A DNA stretch of 64,000 nt from Gaoshiqia sediminis. GTDB lineage: Bacteria > Bacteroidota > Bacteroidia > Bacteroidales > Prolixibacteraceae. The notes beneath the pieces were generated by a model. That model saw nothing but the letters and a program-made list of their open reading frames with translations. It had not been told where the DNA came from and did not search any database. This document shows, in pieces, positions 26,391-35,168 of this stretch (positions are counted from its first letter, which is position 1; each line of letters opens with the position of its first letter). The stretch spans positions 1-64,000 of the forward strand of contig NZ_JAPAAF010000015.1 in NCBI RefSeq assembly GCF_025907915.1, written 5' to 3'. Both the position numbers and the translations under genes were made by a program.

Positions 26391-29300
26391 ATGAATATAG
26401 TAGAATACCTCGAACAAGTAAATAAACGATACCAGGCCGGCATTTCACGCGAACATTCCTACCGGGGCGATTTGGAAACCCTCATCCGCAAACTCGTAAA
26501 AGGTGTTGAAATAACCAACGAACCGGCCAACCTAACCGACTGCGGCAACCCCGACTATGTAATCACAAAAGGAAAAATACCCGTTGGTTATATCGAAGCC
26601 AAAGACCTGGGGAAAGACCTCAACAGCAAACAATACAAAGAGCAATTCACCCGCTACAAATCGGCGCTCGACAACCTGATTATTACCGATTATCTCTGGT
26701 TTCAGTTTTTCAAAGAGGGCGAGCTGGTACACGAAATCCGGATTGCCGAAATTGATGGAAATACGCTTAAAGCTTTGCCCGCCAATTTCGAGACATTCGC
26801 TAACCTGATGAATGAGTTTTGCACCTACGTTGGGCAAACCATTCGTTCGTCGCGCAAACTAGCCGGGATGATGGCGGCCAAAGCCCGCTTGTTGCAAAAT
26901 ATTTTGGAGCGGGCGCTCACATCCGACGAAGAAAGCGCCGAAAACAGCTCGCTCCGCGATCAATACGAAACCTTCAAAAGTATCCTCATTCACGACCTTG
27001 ACCCCAAAAGCTTTGCCGATATTTATGCGCAAACACTGGCTTACGGTATGTTTGCCGCCCGGCTGCACGACAGCTCGCTCGACGACTTTAGCCGCTACGA
27101 GGCTGCCGAGCTGATACCCAAAACCAACCCATTCCTGAAAAAACTGTTTGCCTATGTGGCCGGGCCCGATATTGACGAACGCATCAAACGCACGGTTGAC
27201 AACCTGGCCGAGGTATTCCGGGCAACCAATGTCAATGCCTTGCTGCGTAACTTCGGGAAAGCAACCCAAACCAACGACCCGATTATCCATTTTTACGAGA
27301 CCTTTCTGGCCGAATACGATCCCCGCTTGCGTAAATCGCGCGGGGTGTGGTACACGCCCGAACCCGTGGTGAACTTTATTGTTCGCGCGGTCGACGATAT
27401 TTTGAAAACTGAATTTGACTTGGCGCAGGGACTGGCCGATACCTCGAAAACCAAAATTAAACTGCGTACCCAAACAGCCGATAAACGAACTGCTTCGGGC
27501 TATAAAGAGGTGGAACAGGAGGTACACAAAGTACAAATCCTCGACCCGGCAACCGGAACCGGCACCTTTTTGGCCGAGGTGGTAAAGTTTATTTACCACA
27601 AAAAGTTTGCGGCCATGCAGGGTGCCTGGAGCAGTTATGTGGACGAACACCTGATTCCGCGCCTCAATGGTTTCGAGTTGCTGATGGCCTCGTATGCCAT
27701 GGCTCACCTGAAACTGGACATGCTGCTCACCGAAACCGGTTACCGATCGACCAAAAACCAACGATTCAACATTTACCTCACCAACTCGCTCGAAGAACAC
27801 CACCCCGATACCGGTACCCTATTCTCGAACTGGTTGAGCGCCGAAGCCAACGAAGCCAACCACATTAAACGCGATACCCCCGTGATGGTAGTGATTGGAA
27901 ACCCGCCGTACTCGGGCGAAAGTGCCAACAAAGGAAAGTGGATTATGGAGTTGATGGAAGATTATAAAAGGGAACCGGGTGGAAAGTTGAAATTGAAAGA
28001 GCGTAACCCCAAATGGATAAACGACGACTATGTGAAATTTCTTCGCTACGGACAGCATTATATTGAGAAAAACGGAAGCGGTGTTTTAGCGTTCATCAAC
28101 CCGCATGGTTTTTTGGATAACCCAACTTTCAGGGGCATGCGCTGGAATTTGCTAAAAACCTACGACAAGATATTTACCATCGATTTACACGGAAACAGCA
28201 AGAAAAAAGAAGTTTGCCCTGATGGTTCGCCCGACGAGAATGTGTTTGATATTATGCAAGGGGTATCGATTAATATCTTGGTGAAAACAGGGCAAAAGAA
28301 AGCAAACGAGTTGGGGCAGGTCTTGCATTACGACCTGTATGGCAAGCGAGAGGAGAAATATGAATTTTTATGGAAGAATTCAATTGCTTTGGTGCCTTAT
28401 TGCGAGTTGGAAAATATTTCTCCGAATTATTTCTTCATTAAGAAAGACTATCAAACGCAGAATGTTTATGATGAAGGATTTTCACTTGTCAGTTTGATGA
28501 AAACAAATGTTTTAGGTTTTCAAACGCATCGAGATAAATTCGCAATAGACTTTGATTCCAATGGGATTACATCAAGAATAAATGATTTCCGAAATATTGA
28601 ATTAAGCGACAGTTTGTTGAGAGAAAAGTATGAATTGACTGACAATCGAGATTGGAAATTAGAAGCGGCAAGAGAAAAGCTGCGAAAAAATATGAATTGG
28701 AAAGATGATGTTATTGAACTGGCATATCGTCCTTTTGATAACCGATTTGGATATTTTTCTGATGTTGCTATGGATTATCCAAGGAAAGAGTTGAAACTTC
28801 ATGTGCAGGGGAAACAGAATTATTGTCTCAATGTTGTTAGGCAAACAAAGATGGATGGATGGCAACATGCAATAATAACTGTAAAACCAGCACCAGCACT
28901 TTTTGTTGAAATAAAAGATGGTTCCAATATCTTCCCTCTATATCTCTATAATGACGAAGCCCAATCTACAATCGGAAATCAAATTCGCACCCCCAACCTG
29001 AATCCCGAGATTGTATCGGCGATTTCGAAGCGATTGGGATTGCGGTTTGTGGCGGAGGCTCCGCTGACCCCTCTAAATCTCCCCAATGGGGAGACTTTGA
29101 AGAGCACGATTAATACGCATGGTCACTCATCTGGTAATAACGATCCTGGCTATATAACGGCGAACCCGCTCACGTACCGGTTCATTAAAGAAATGCGGGA
29201 AGAGTTGATGGATAACCCAACCGAAGCCGAAAAAGTAATCTGGGAATATCTGCGAAATAAAAAAACGGGGCATAAAATCAGGCGTCAACATGTGATTGAT

Positions 29301-30116
29301 GATTTCATCACCGATTTTGTTTGTTTACGCAAAAAACTGGTCATTGAAATTGACGGAAAGATTCACCTCCGCCAAAAAGAATACGACGAGTTGCGAACCC
29401 TCCGCCTGAACGAGTTAGATTATGAAGTTATCCGCTTTACCAACGAAGAAGTTCTGACCAACCCGGCATTGGTAGCCGAAAAAATTAAGCAAGCACTTGA
29501 TAACCGACCAGATAGCTCTTACTCCCCTCCTTTGGAGGGGCCGGGGGAGGTCTCTTCGGAGGTCGCCGGGGCTGGTGTTTTTGCCCCCATCGATCTCCTG
29601 GATTACATTTATGCGGTATTGCATTCGCCCGCCTATCGTGCGAAATACAAAGAATTTCTGAAAATTGATTTCCCGCGGGTACCGTACCCGAAGGATGCTG
29701 GTACTTTTTGGCAATTGGTTGCCTTGGGAGGCCAAATCCGGAAAATTCATTTACTGGAAAGCCCTGTGGTAGAGAATTACATAACCCAATACCCGGAAAA
29801 CGGAACCAATGTGGTAGAGAAAGTAAAATTTGTACTTCACGATTACGACAATGTAATCCCCGATGAAAACGGCAACATCGAATATCCCGATTATTTGGGA
29901 GCCGTGTACATCAACGAGCAACAATACTTTGCCGATGTGCCGCTGTCGGCTTGGGAGTTCTACATTGGAGGTTACCAGCCCGCCCAAAAATGGTTGAAAG
30001 ACCGCAAGGGCCGAACCCTCAGCTTCGAGGACATCATGCACTACCAAAAAATTATTGTTGCCTTGAGCGAAACCCATCGATTGATGCAGAAGATTGATGG
30101 GGTTGAAATTGAATAG
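26391..30116 (+). CDS. Single-chain restriction-modification protein (type ISP/IIG-like) with inserted DUF559 domain
   Basis: The 1241-residue protein combines four parts. The first is an N-terminal PD-(D/E)XK-type nuclease (PDYVI near residue 53, EAK near 70). The second is a helical spacer. The third is an N6-adenine methyltransferase with DPATGTGTF near 382 and NPPY near 503. The last is a long target-recognition/type ISP C-terminal region ending in conserved IDLLDYIYAVLHSPAYR and FPRVPYPKD segments. No helicase motifs are seen, unlike full type ISP enzymes, so it may act as a IIG-like enzyme. Residues about 888-1060 are a DUF559 endonuclease domain that interrupts the C-terminal region in frame (separate entry). 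Whether the host enzyme is still active is unknown. Confidence 0.85.
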   Translation: MNIVEYLEQVNKRYQAGISREHSYRGDLETLIRKLVKGVEITNEPANLTDCGNPDYVITKGKIPVGYIEAKDLGKDLNSKQYKEQFTRYKSALDNLIITDYLWFQFFKEGELVHEIRIAEIDGNTLKALPANFETFANLMNEFCTYVGQTIRSSRKLAGMMAAKARLLQNILERALTSDEESAENSSLRDQYETFKSILIHDLDPKSFADIYAQTLAYGMFAARLHDSSLDDFSRYEAAELIPKTNPFLKKLFAYVAGPDIDERIKRTVDNLAEVFRATNVNALLRNFGKATQTNDPIIHFYETFLAEYDPRLRKSRGVWYTPEPVVNFIVRAVDDILKTEFDLAQGLADTSKTKIKLRTQTADKRTASGYKEVEQEVHKVQILDPATGTGTFLAEVVKFIYHKKFAAMQGAWSSYVDEHLIPRLNGFELLMASYAMAHLKLDMLLTETGYRSTKNQRFNIYLTNSLEEHHPDTGTLFSNWLSAEANEANHIKRDTPVMVVIGNPPYSGESANKGKWIMELMEDYKREPGGKLKLKERNPKWINDDYVKFLRYGQHYIEKNGSGVLAFINPHGFLDNPTFRGMRWNLLKTYDKIFTIDLHGNSKKKEVCPDGSPDENVFDIMQGVSINILVKTGQKKANELGQVLHYDLYGKREEKYEFLWKNSIALVPYCELENISPNYFFIKKDYQTQNVYDEGFSLVSLMKTNVLGFQTHRDKFAIDFDSNGITSRINDFRNIELSDSLLREKYELTDNRDWKLEAAREKLRKNMNWKDDVIELAYRPFDNRFGYFSDVAMDYPRKELKLHVQGKQNYCLNVVRQTKMDGWQHAIITVKPAPALFVEIKDGSNIFPLYLYNDEAQSTIGNQIRTPNLNPEIVSAISKRLGLRFVAEAPLTPLNLPNGETLKSTINTHGHSSGNNDPGYITANPLTYRFIKEMREELMDNPTEAEKVIWEYLRNKKTGHKIRRQHVIDDFITDFVCLRKKLVIEIDGKIHLRQKEYDELRTLRLNELDYEVIRFTNEEVLTNPALVAEKIKQALDNRPDSSYSPPLEGPGEVSSEVAGAGVFAPIDLLDYIYAVLHSPAYRAKYKEFLKIDFPRVPYPKDAGTFWQLVALGGQIRKIHLLESPVVENYITQYPENGTNVVEKVKFVLHDYDNVIPDENGNIEYPDYLGAVYINEQQYFADVPLSAWEFYIGGYQPAQKWLKDRKGRTLSFEDIMHYQKIIVALSETHRLMQKIDGVEIE
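29060..29580 (+). mobile_element. In-frame insertion carrying a DUF559 endonuclease domain
   Basis: Between RLGLRFVAEA and FAPIDLLDYIY, which should be adjacent in the host family, about 170 residues are inserted. The core matches DUF559/Vsr-like nucleases: NPTEAEKVIWEYLRN, IRRQHVIDDFITDFVC, KLVIEIDGKIH and the closing YEVIRFTNEEVL. The insertion is bordered by palindromes TCTCCCCAATGGGGAGA (29078..29094) and CCCCTCCTTTGGAGGGG (29524..29540). Similar palindromes recur downstream at 30175..30211. Stand-alone DUF559 genes are common in Bacteroidota. Insertion without breaking the frame is what is seen here; the transfer mechanism is inference. Confidence 0.7.
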
Positions 30117-30164
30117 AAGATGATCGAAGAAATCGTAAAAGATGAATGCAAATTTTCTTGTTGT

Positions 30165-30245
30165 GACCCCTAAATCCCCGAAGGGGACTTTTAGCCTCCC
30201 CTTTGGGGAGGTTGGAGGGGTCACTCAAAGGAGGTTGGAAGAGGT
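30165..30245. repeat. G/C-palindrome repeat after the R-M gene
   Basis: TCCCCGAAGGGGA (30175..30187) and CCTCCCCTTTGGGGAGG (30195..30211) lie between the R-M gene and the ASCH gene, with GGAGGGGTCAC and GGAAGAGGTCA following. They are the same kind of palindromes that border the DUF559 insertion. Confidence 0.75.
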
Positions 30246-30278
30246 CAGTATCGACTTCGACCTATTACAGATAGCAAG

Positions 30279-30605
30279 ATGCCAACAAACAATACTTTAT
30301 ATCTTACCCTAAAGAAGGACCCTTTCGAGCAGATTCGAGATGGTTCAAAAACTTCGGAATACAGGGAATACAAGGACTTTTGGATAAAAAAACTAATGAA
30401 TCCTGACCGGAGTTTTCGGCTTTATGATTATGTGTATTTTCGGAATGGCTATCAAAAAGACGCTCCCAAGATGTTGGTTGAATTGAAAGGGATTTATCTA
30501 AAGCGCTATTGGGCAGGATGGTTGCGGTGGAAAAAATATTTTGAAATCAAATTAGGAGCAATTGTTCAATCGTCTGAAAAGGAAAAAGAGAAATCAGGAG
30601 TTTAA
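30279..30605 (+). CDS. ASCH-domain-like small protein
   Basis: The 108-residue protein shows the ASCH/PUA-like pattern: an opening strand LYLTLKKDPFEQIRDGSKT, then EYREYKDFW, a middle YDYVYFRNGY and a closing VELKGIYLKRY. ASCH domains bind RNA or modified nucleotides, and similar small proteins occur next to restriction or modification genes. The stop codon is three bases from the next start, so it is co-transcribed with the small nuclease-like protein. The function in this cluster is unproven. Confidence 0.7.
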   Translation: MPTNNTLYLTLKKDPFEQIRDGSKTSEYREYKDFWIKKLMNPDRSFRLYDYVYFRNGYQKDAPKMLVELKGIYLKRYWAGWLRWKKYFEIKLGAIVQSSEKEKEKSGV

Positions 30606-30608
30606 TTT

Positions 30609-31088
30609 ATGGAACACAACTTTCAATACCAAAAGATTAAAGGCAACATTGCCGAAACCATCATCAAAGGCTTGTTTATCGATTCGGGTTATAATGTGTT
30701 CGATTACGGGATGGAAAAAATCCTACCGTCGATTTTGGAAAAGATGAAAGGTTTGGGAGACGCTATCGCCAGCGAAATACGTAATATGCCCGACTTTGTG
30801 GTACAACATGCTGCAACCGGCAGACTGGATTACGTAGAGGTTAAATACAGGAAAGATGGTTGTTTTAAGCTTGCAAAACCAGAAGTATTCCCCTATAAAA
30901 ATGCGTGGTTTATCATTGTCTCGAAAACGGATATCCAGTGCATTTCTTATGCCGACTTGCTGGTTGAAAAAGAATTGACAAGCCAGTCGAACCGGACGTT
31001 GGAAAACTGTGCGAACTTCGACTTAAAACCGGAAATGGTAACCAAATACCGGCAGTATTGTAAGAATTTCTACAAAGGTGTTTTCTGA
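30609..31088 (+). CDS. Putative PD-(D/E)XK-fold nuclease-like protein
   Basis: I do not recognise the family. The 159-residue protein has features of a small PD-(D/E)XK fold: an early helix with Glu (KGNIAETIIKGLF), then MPDFVV and, 12 residues later, DYVEVKYR. That gives the D...ExK arrangement of metal-dependent nucleases such as Holliday-junction resolvase-like proteins. It starts three bases after the ASCH gene. The location beside an R-M gene suggests a role in DNA handling or defence, by context only. Confidence 0.6.
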   Translation: MEHNFQYQKIKGNIAETIIKGLFIDSGYNVFDYGMEKILPSILEKMKGLGDAIASEIRNMPDFVVQHAATGRLDYVEVKYRKDGCFKLAKPEVFPYKNAWFIIVSKTDIQCISYADLLVEKELTSQSNRTLENCANFDLKPEMVTKYRQYCKNFYKGVF

Positions 31089-31121
31089 TTCAGCGATGAT
31101 AAACACAACAAACCAACTCTT

Positions 31122-31880
31122 ATGGGACACGATGTACGAATTATCGGAAAGCACAATCTGGACACCAGCAGTCTGGAAGCGTTGGCTATAACACTATCAA
31201 AGTCATTAGAAGTCAGTATAAAATATGGCTACAATGATAAGTTCGATTATAATCCGGATGGCAAATACCGTAAGGCAAGTTGGGAGCTTGTTCAATTGGG
31301 AGAAATCATTTATCCTGATGCTTGTACAACTATTTGGCTTACCGACGAATATTTTCCGATTCATCAGCTTATTAAAAAACAAGGGAACAACATATACGAT
31401 TTGCCGTGTTTTAAGCTGGATTACATTCAACGGGAAATCATCGAGGCGATGAATAATATTTGTTTTGAGCTACGCGATTGGGAAAATGATTACAACTGGG
31501 GAGTCATCTTCAATAATACTTTTCATAATGACTTCAACTACTTTTACCCGCGCTGGTGGTCGTTTTGCAATGCATTCATGGAAGACCAAACCGGTAGCTG
31601 GGACCATATTTATAATACGGCCATGTATAAACATCGAAAGGATGTTTTTCAATTTTTTTCCTGCATGGATGTTTCAGAGGCTGTTTATCTCGACGACCAG
31701 GGAGAAACAGCTGGCTTGGCAGTTGATTTTTATGATTGGGAAACTATCGTTAGTGAGCTGAATACAAAGTTTAAAGATACTACGCTTCATGTTTCGGATT
31801 TTATGAAACAGCGAAAGCTTTTGCCCAAAGGAAAATATCCGCTTGCATTTTACGATGATTTTGCCGACCTGAAAGGCTGA
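31122..31880 (+). CDS. Protein of unknown function
   Basis: I do not recognise this 252-residue protein. It is soluble, without signal peptide or membrane helix, and rich in aromatic residues (YNWGVIFNN, FNYFYPRWWSFCN, SWDHIYNTAMYKH). It has an acidic character and a C-terminal segment LLPKGKYPLAFYDDF. It follows the nuclease-like gene by 33 bases in the same direction and could share its transcript. The compact aromatic/acidic make-up resembles immunity-type or toxin-associated cytosolic proteins only in a loose sense. Confidence 0.6.
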   Translation: MGHDVRIIGKHNLDTSSLEALAITLSKSLEVSIKYGYNDKFDYNPDGKYRKASWELVQLGEIIYPDACTTIWLTDEYFPIHQLIKKQGNNIYDLPCFKLDYIQREIIEAMNNICFELRDWENDYNWGVIFNNTFHNDFNYFYPRWWSFCNAFMEDQTGSWDHIYNTAMYKHRKDVFQFFSCMDVSEAVYLDDQGETAGLAVDFYDWETIVSELNTKFKDTTLHVSDFMKQRKLLPKGKYPLAFYDDFADLKG

Positions 31881-31912
31881 TCCGCTTTTACGAATAAAAC
31901 AAAAACTATTAC

Positions 31913-32806
31913 ATGAAGATTCAATTGCTTAATGATAAAAATAAGGTCTTATACGAGTTGGAGCAGTCCGAGCTTTTTCCGGATTATCGCTCCGTACTTC
32001 GCGAAGCCATTGCTTTAAATCTGGATTTGACCGGCCTTCGGGTGGAGTCGGAAAGCCTGGATGAGGTAACCTGGAATGGGGCCAGTTTGACAGGAGTTTC
32101 GTTTCTGAATTGTTCGATGAAAAAAAATGAATTTCAGGATTGCACCGTAACCGGGCTGTACCTTCATTCATGCGATCTAAGTTCTTCCAAATTCCGGAAA
32201 ACAACACTTCGGGACTTTCATCTCGCAGACAGTAAATCGGCAAAGGTGCATTTCTCGGATTGTCAATTCAATAACAGTTTTATTCTGAGTAGCAGCTTGT
32301 CTGATGCCCGTTTTTACGAATGCGGGTTTTTTTCAAGCGTATTTAACTCAACCGGTCTTTCCGGTTCCATCTTCAAAAATTGCACGGGCGATACGATGCG
32401 TTTTGTTCATTCTAAACAAACGGATGAATGGCTAAAGGATACTTTCTTCATGAATTGCCGGTTGCATTCATGTGAGATGGATATCGAAGACCTGGCTTGC
32501 ATATATTTTTGGAACACAAATGTCAGGGATATTCAATTGCTGGAAAGGGAAAGATTTACCGAAGTGATTAATGATAATAGTCAGGTGCTTTATGCCATTG
32601 ATTCGGATGTCGTTTGGTGGAAACCGTATTCCTGGAAGGAACATGAAAATAAAATATTCAGGGGAACTCTGGCCGAGTTTTTCGATGAAGTACATAATGG
32701 TTTTCCCACTACCGACCTTTATCCGGAAATGGACGATACCGAGATAGAAGAAGAATTGCTTCGCGTGTGCCAGTATTTGAAAAGCTGGAAGAATCCGACC
32801 GGGTAA
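31913..32806 (+). CDS. Pentapeptide-repeat protein
   Basis: In the 297-residue protein, residues about 45-170 are tandem A(D/N)LxX-type units, seen as GVSFL, NEFQD, GLYLH, SKFRK, DFHLA, KVHFS and DARFY. They should fold into a right-handed quadrilateral beta helix. The C-terminal 110 residues are a separate domain with IDSDVVWWKPYSW. Some pentapeptide proteins mimic DNA and protect gyrase, and others are effectors or scaffolds. The role here is not known. It lies 33 bases after the unknown gene, continuing a same-strand run from the ASCH gene. Confidence 0.8.
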   Translation: MKIQLLNDKNKVLYELEQSELFPDYRSVLREAIALNLDLTGLRVESESLDEVTWNGASLTGVSFLNCSMKKNEFQDCTVTGLYLHSCDLSSSKFRKTTLRDFHLADSKSAKVHFSDCQFNNSFILSSSLSDARFYECGFFSSVFNSTGLSGSIFKNCTGDTMRFVHSKQTDEWLKDTFFMNCRLHSCEMDIEDLACIYFWNTNVRDIQLLERERFTEVINDNSQVLYAIDSDVVWWKPYSWKEHENKIFRGTLAEFFDEVHNGFPTTDLYPEMDDTEIEEELLRVCQYLKSWKNPTG

Positions 32807-32814
32807 AAACTCCC

Positions 32815-32960
32815 CGGCTCTTCCCGATCTGCGAAATTCGGTGGTTGGCTGGAACGGATTGCCGTTAGATTCAGCCGCGTTGAATGATGTTTCTGTAAAT
32901 CCGGATGAGCCGGTTTTGAGCCGGTAAAACTTCACGTACGGTTTGATGCATGGGGCACTG
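32815..32960 (+). repeat. Structured repeat, copy B, with group II intron-like 3' end
   Basis: The tail GCCGCGTTGAATGATG... matches copies A and C. It then continues through GAGCCGGTTTTGAGCCGG and TAAAACTTCACGTACGGTTT. The AGCCG...ACGTACGGTTT pattern resembles domain V of group II introns, followed by a possible domain VI. No reverse-transcriptase ORF is near, so this would be a remnant. The pairing of the lower stem is imperfect, so the assignment is tentative. Confidence 0.4.
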
Positions 32961-33049
32961 CAGTCAACGCATAATTTGTACATTTACGTAATATAAACAT
33001 TGAGCGGGCTGTCAGGCTCTACTCTGCTGTGCAAGCTAAATAGTTGCAA

Positions 33050-34900
33050 ATGAGAAAATCCAGCTTCAATATAGAAAACTTTGATAATCTAAACGATTTC
33101 TTTAGTGAGTACGACAAAAATGTATTGTTGCTAAAGAGGAATCACGAGTTGCTAGAACCTCTTTTAAACTATAAAGAGAAGACAAATTCAGACGATGAAA
33201 AACAAAAAATACAATGGGAAGTTGAAGCCAGTTTGTTTGATTTTTATGGAGGTAGATTGTTTTCTTTTTCTACAAGCAATGGAAAAGAAGTGGGTGAAAT
33301 ATCAGAATATCCACAATTGAATGAATATCAGATAACTGCTTTTGATTATTTGAAAAATAGAGCAATTAATTCTGAATCCGCATATTTAAGAGCAAGATAT
33401 AATTTACTATTGTGGCATAGTATTCTAAAGAAAAATAACACTTATGCAAAGAATGCTTCAATCAATTATATCGCAGCAATCGAAGAATGTATAAGAAAAT
33501 TAGAGGAAGAAATAGAGTATTCCTATTTAATTGGACGCATTATTGAAAATTTATTCTCTGTTGTAAATGAGTGCAAACAAAATATTGAAGAAACAAAAGA
33601 AATAACAAGACAACTTTTATCATCGAAAGATTTGAATTTTTGGGCGAAGCACGGAATAATTGAAGATATGCTTAAATATCCCAAAATTTTTAAGGCTATT
33701 GACTTTACAGATATCTTACCATTTTTTACAGAACAAATTAATGTTGCGAATAAAAATGTTGACGATTTCAATTTGGTTAATTATCATTTACCAACTGCAA
33801 TTAAGGTTGCCCAAAAACTTAAAAGTGATGTTAAAGTTTGGTATGAAGAAAAAGGGAACAGTTGTTTGCGTTTAGCGGACAAAGAAGTTGAAGAAGATAG
33901 GTATTGGATTAAGTTGGATTATTACCGAGCTGCAATTGAAGCATTTTTGCAAAGTGGCAATTTTGAGAAAAGGAAAGTAGTTGAACAGCAATATTTTGAA
34001 TTGAAGCCTAAAGTTAAACTTAATGAATATCGCATCGACCTTGATGAGGAAACCATTACCAAACTTAAAGAGAATCAAGATGAAATAAAAAAGTTTGCTT
34101 TGTCTCTATTAAAAAATCCACCGGAACTCAATTATCTTAACCTTGCACAAGGAAAATATTTCCCCAAAATAGATGATGTTAAAAATGCCATAAAAAATAA
34201 AGAAAAAGGTTTTCTTGAATTTGTAACTACACTTCAATTTGACAACAATAAAAACATATCAAGAGAAGACCCTGAACAGAAAGAATACAAAGAAATTTTA
34301 GAAGAATATGGACAAAGAATTAATGAGACCTTTTTACCTTTCTTGCATTATTTCTTTGTGAATGGCATCAAATCAGGACATATTACAGCAAAAAATCTTA
34401 TTCGATTTTTAGCAATTAACACTTGGATTGGAAAACCATACGTCAAAACTGACTTAGGAGGTAATTTGAATGAATCTAATTGGATATATCAAATAGTTCC
34501 TTCGATTGTAGAATTTTATAATCAAATTTTAGCTTGGGGAGAAAGCAAATATTATACCCCCAATTTCATTTTATGCATAGATAGTTTAACGTTAAAAATT
34601 GAAGGATTATTTAGGAATTTTAGTGAAAGGCTAAATGTATCTACAAGTAAAGGAAAAAGAAAGGGCGTTCAAGAAGCATTAGCACACGATATTATAGATA
34701 ATGAAATAATAAGGCAATATTTTAACGAAGAAGATAGGCTTCTTTTTGATTACGTTTTTTCCAACAATGGTGGACTGAATTTAAGAAACAATATTGCACA
34801 TTGCTTTTATAATGAAAAGGACTATCATCCAGATAAAATGTTTTTATTAATTACTGTTTTATTAAGATTAGGAAAATATGATTTTAATACTAAAGGATAA
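33050..34900 (+). CDS. Large AT-rich protein with C-terminal HEPN-type motif (DUF4209-like)
   Basis: The 616-residue protein (ATG 33050; an in-frame TTG lies at 33044) is mostly helical, lysine- and glutamate-rich and has no membrane segment. Near the C-terminus LNLRNNIAHCFYNE gives an R-x4-H motif, the active-site signature of HEPN ribonucleases. The surrounding pattern resembles DUF4209-type proteins. The gene is far richer in A/T than its neighbours (around 30% GC by eye), indicating acquisition from elsewhere. It sits between two related structured repeats (B and C) in an accessory island, which fits a defence cargo gene. Activity and trigger are unknown. Confidence 0.7.
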   Translation: MRKSSFNIENFDNLNDFFSEYDKNVLLLKRNHELLEPLLNYKEKTNSDDEKQKIQWEVEASLFDFYGGRLFSFSTSNGKEVGEISEYPQLNEYQITAFDYLKNRAINSESAYLRARYNLLLWHSILKKNNTYAKNASINYIAAIEECIRKLEEEIEYSYLIGRIIENLFSVVNECKQNIEETKEITRQLLSSKDLNFWAKHGIIEDMLKYPKIFKAIDFTDILPFFTEQINVANKNVDDFNLVNYHLPTAIKVAQKLKSDVKVWYEEKGNSCLRLADKEVEEDRYWIKLDYYRAAIEAFLQSGNFEKRKVVEQQYFELKPKVKLNEYRIDLDEETITKLKENQDEIKKFALSLLKNPPELNYLNLAQGKYFPKIDDVKNAIKNKEKGFLEFVTTLQFDNNKNISREDPEQKEYKEILEEYGQRINETFLPFLHYFFVNGIKSGHITAKNLIRFLAINTWIGKPYVKTDLGGNLNESNWIYQIVPSIVEFYNQILAWGESKYYTPNFILCIDSLTLKIEGLFRNFSERLNVSTSKGKRKGVQEALAHDIIDNEIIRQYFNEEDRLLFDYVFSNNGGLNLRNNIAHCFYNEKDYHPDKMFLLITVLLRLGKYDFNTKG

Positions 34901-35009
34901 AACCAGCATACAATAAATAGTAATATGAGCGGCGTGCCGCGGCCAGCGATTATTCCCGGTTGTACTAAAGCCCGGGGCGCTTGCCCTTCGTTCGGCGTCG
35001 TGATCCGAA

Positions 35010-35130
35010 CTTCCCCCTCGACTTCGCGAAGCGGTGACGAGGAGGAAGCTGGTGGTCGTTTTTAACGACAAAGAGAGGATGGCGATAAAGCCGCGTTGAA
35101 TGACTTTTCTGCATATCCGGTTGAGCCGGG
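35010..35130. repeat. Structured intergenic repeat, copy C
   Basis: This shares GCGAAGCGGTGACGAGGAGG and the following 70 bases with copy A, and the GCCGCGTTGAATGA tail with copy B. It separates the HEPN-type gene from the YCII protein. The bases just before it (34920..35005) hold a GCGTGCCGCGGCC motif like the palindromes near 15.6 kb. Confidence 0.7.
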
Positions 35131-35168
35131 GTAAGGGTAAACAACACTGAAACGAAAATATAAAGGCA

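Noticed and set aside
26391-30116. Full type ISP restriction enzyme with helicase
   Set aside because: No Walker A or DEAD-box motif was found between the nuclease and methyltransferase parts, so the translocating type ISP architecture is not supported.
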